Source of the DNA: an uncultured Caulobacteraceae bacterium
GTDB taxonomy: Bacteria > Pseudomonadota > Alphaproteobacteria > Caulobacterales > Caulobacteraceae
NCBI GenBank assembly: GCA_946482375.1
Contig: CAMLRH010000142.1
Location: forward strand, 1 to 6,724
Direction of reading: 5' to 3'
DNA: 6,724 nucleotides
Positions within the stretch are counted from its first letter, which is position 1. Every line of letters starts with the position of its first letter. The notes below the pieces were generated by a model that worked only from the letters and a program-made list of their open reading frames with translations, made no database searches and was not told where the DNA came from. Shown piece after piece: positions 6,134 through 6,724 of the stretch. Both the position numbers and the translations under genes were made by a program.

Positions 6134-6134
<1 letters not shown>
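5310..6134 (-). CDS. VOC (glyoxalase-fold) protein fused in frame to a DUF559 nuclease domain
   Basis: One open frame of 274 residues. Residues 1-119 form a complete single VOC module: [12 protein letters not shown] start, FYRDLLGL at 23-30, and possible metal ligands H7, H55, H69 and E114 (in DPFGNRLEF), spaced much like glyoxalase I. Residues ~120-150 are a Gly/Arg-rich linker, half of it encoded by a palindromic repeat ([15 protein letters not shown]). Residues ~153-255 are a full DUF559 domain related to Vsr-type PD-(D/E)XK nucleases, and the last ~19 residues come from the second repeat copy. The ATG at 6134 overlaps the sufB TGA (TGATG), and the final TGA overlaps the sufC ATG the same way. 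The VOC substrate is unknown; a metal-dependent or redox-related role beside Fe-S assembly is only inferred. The product could be one fusion protein, or two if DUF559 starts internally at 5684. The fused arrangement looks like a secondary insertion into the VOC 3' end. Confidence 0.75.
5313..5322. repeat. 10-bp perfect palindrome next to sufC start
   Basis: ACGGTACCGT lies between the downstream copy of the 47-base repeat and the sufC ATG, inside the last codons of the VOC-DUF559 frame. It is too short to assign a role. Confidence 0.35.
5323..5369 (+). repeat. Dispersed palindromic repeat, copy B (sufC side of DUF559)
   Basis: CCCTTCCCCC (5329-5338) and GGGGGAAGGG (5344-5353) form a perfect 10-bp stem around TGGAT, followed by a G-rich tail to 5369. 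By reading, the 47 bases are the exact reverse complement of 5731-5777. Translated on the - strand it gives the Pro/Ser-rich end of the DUF559 product. The + strand carries G-runs of 5, 3, 4 and 5 with 2-base spacers. Confidence 0.9.
5731..5777 (-). repeat. Dispersed palindromic repeat, copy C (VOC side of DUF559)
   Basis: The arms 5747-5756 and 5762-5771 pair over 10 bp around ATCCA. It is the inverted twin of copy B and of the same family as copy A. Read on the - strand it encodes the first half of the VOC-DUF559 linker without a stop codon. Here the G-rich strand is the mRNA-sense strand, so the G-quadruplex motif would be present in the transcript. Confidence 0.9.

Positions 6135-6724
<590 letters not shown>

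Overview
This window is high-GC DNA, probably from an alphaproteobacterium of the Caulobacter, Phenylobacterium or Brevundimonas type. That placement is inferred from base composition, gene order and the style of dispersed palindromic repeats; no rRNA or other taxonomic marker is present. Two gene blocks converge near position 1,400.

Left block, + strand (1-1343): the 3' part of a TetR-family regulator (its start lies outside the window) is followed after 9 bases by a PlsC-type 1-acylglycerol-3-phosphate acyltransferase. They look like a two-gene lipid-related operon.

Right block, - strand (6724 down to 1396): a SUF iron-sulfur cluster assembly operon, read in the order sufB (3' part only), VOC/glyoxalase-fold gene fused in frame to a DUF559 nuclease domain, sufC, sufD, sufS, sufT (DUF59/MIP18) and sufA. 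SufS (cysteine desulfurase) would mobilise sulfur, SufBCD is the scaffold ATPase complex, and SufT and the A-type protein SufA would help mature or deliver clusters. No SufE/SufU sulfur-transfer partner and no Rrf2-type regulator lie in the window. Junctions are very tight (TGATG at sufB/VOC, fusion/sufC and sufT/sufA; GTGA at sufC/sufD; 4 bases at sufS/sufT), which suggests translational coupling. The one break is a 175-base gap between sufD and sufS that is filled with palindromic repeats.

The unusual content is the repeat layer laid over this housekeeping operon. A DUF559 (Vsr-like, PD-(D/E)XK) nuclease domain sits at the 3' end of the VOC gene, bracketed by two 47-base inverted repeats that read as identical, each itself a 10-bp hairpin with a G-rich tail. 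A third copy of the same repeat lies just before sufS and places its Shine-Dalgarno sequence inside a hairpin arm. A different palindrome lies after sufD. A third family, a REPIN-like pair of inverted copies with compensating stem changes, fills the convergent plsC/sufA junction and encodes the C-terminal tail of SufA. The best candidate for something undescribed is the DUF559 plus palindrome unit, which looks like a small mobile unit domesticated inside an essential operon.
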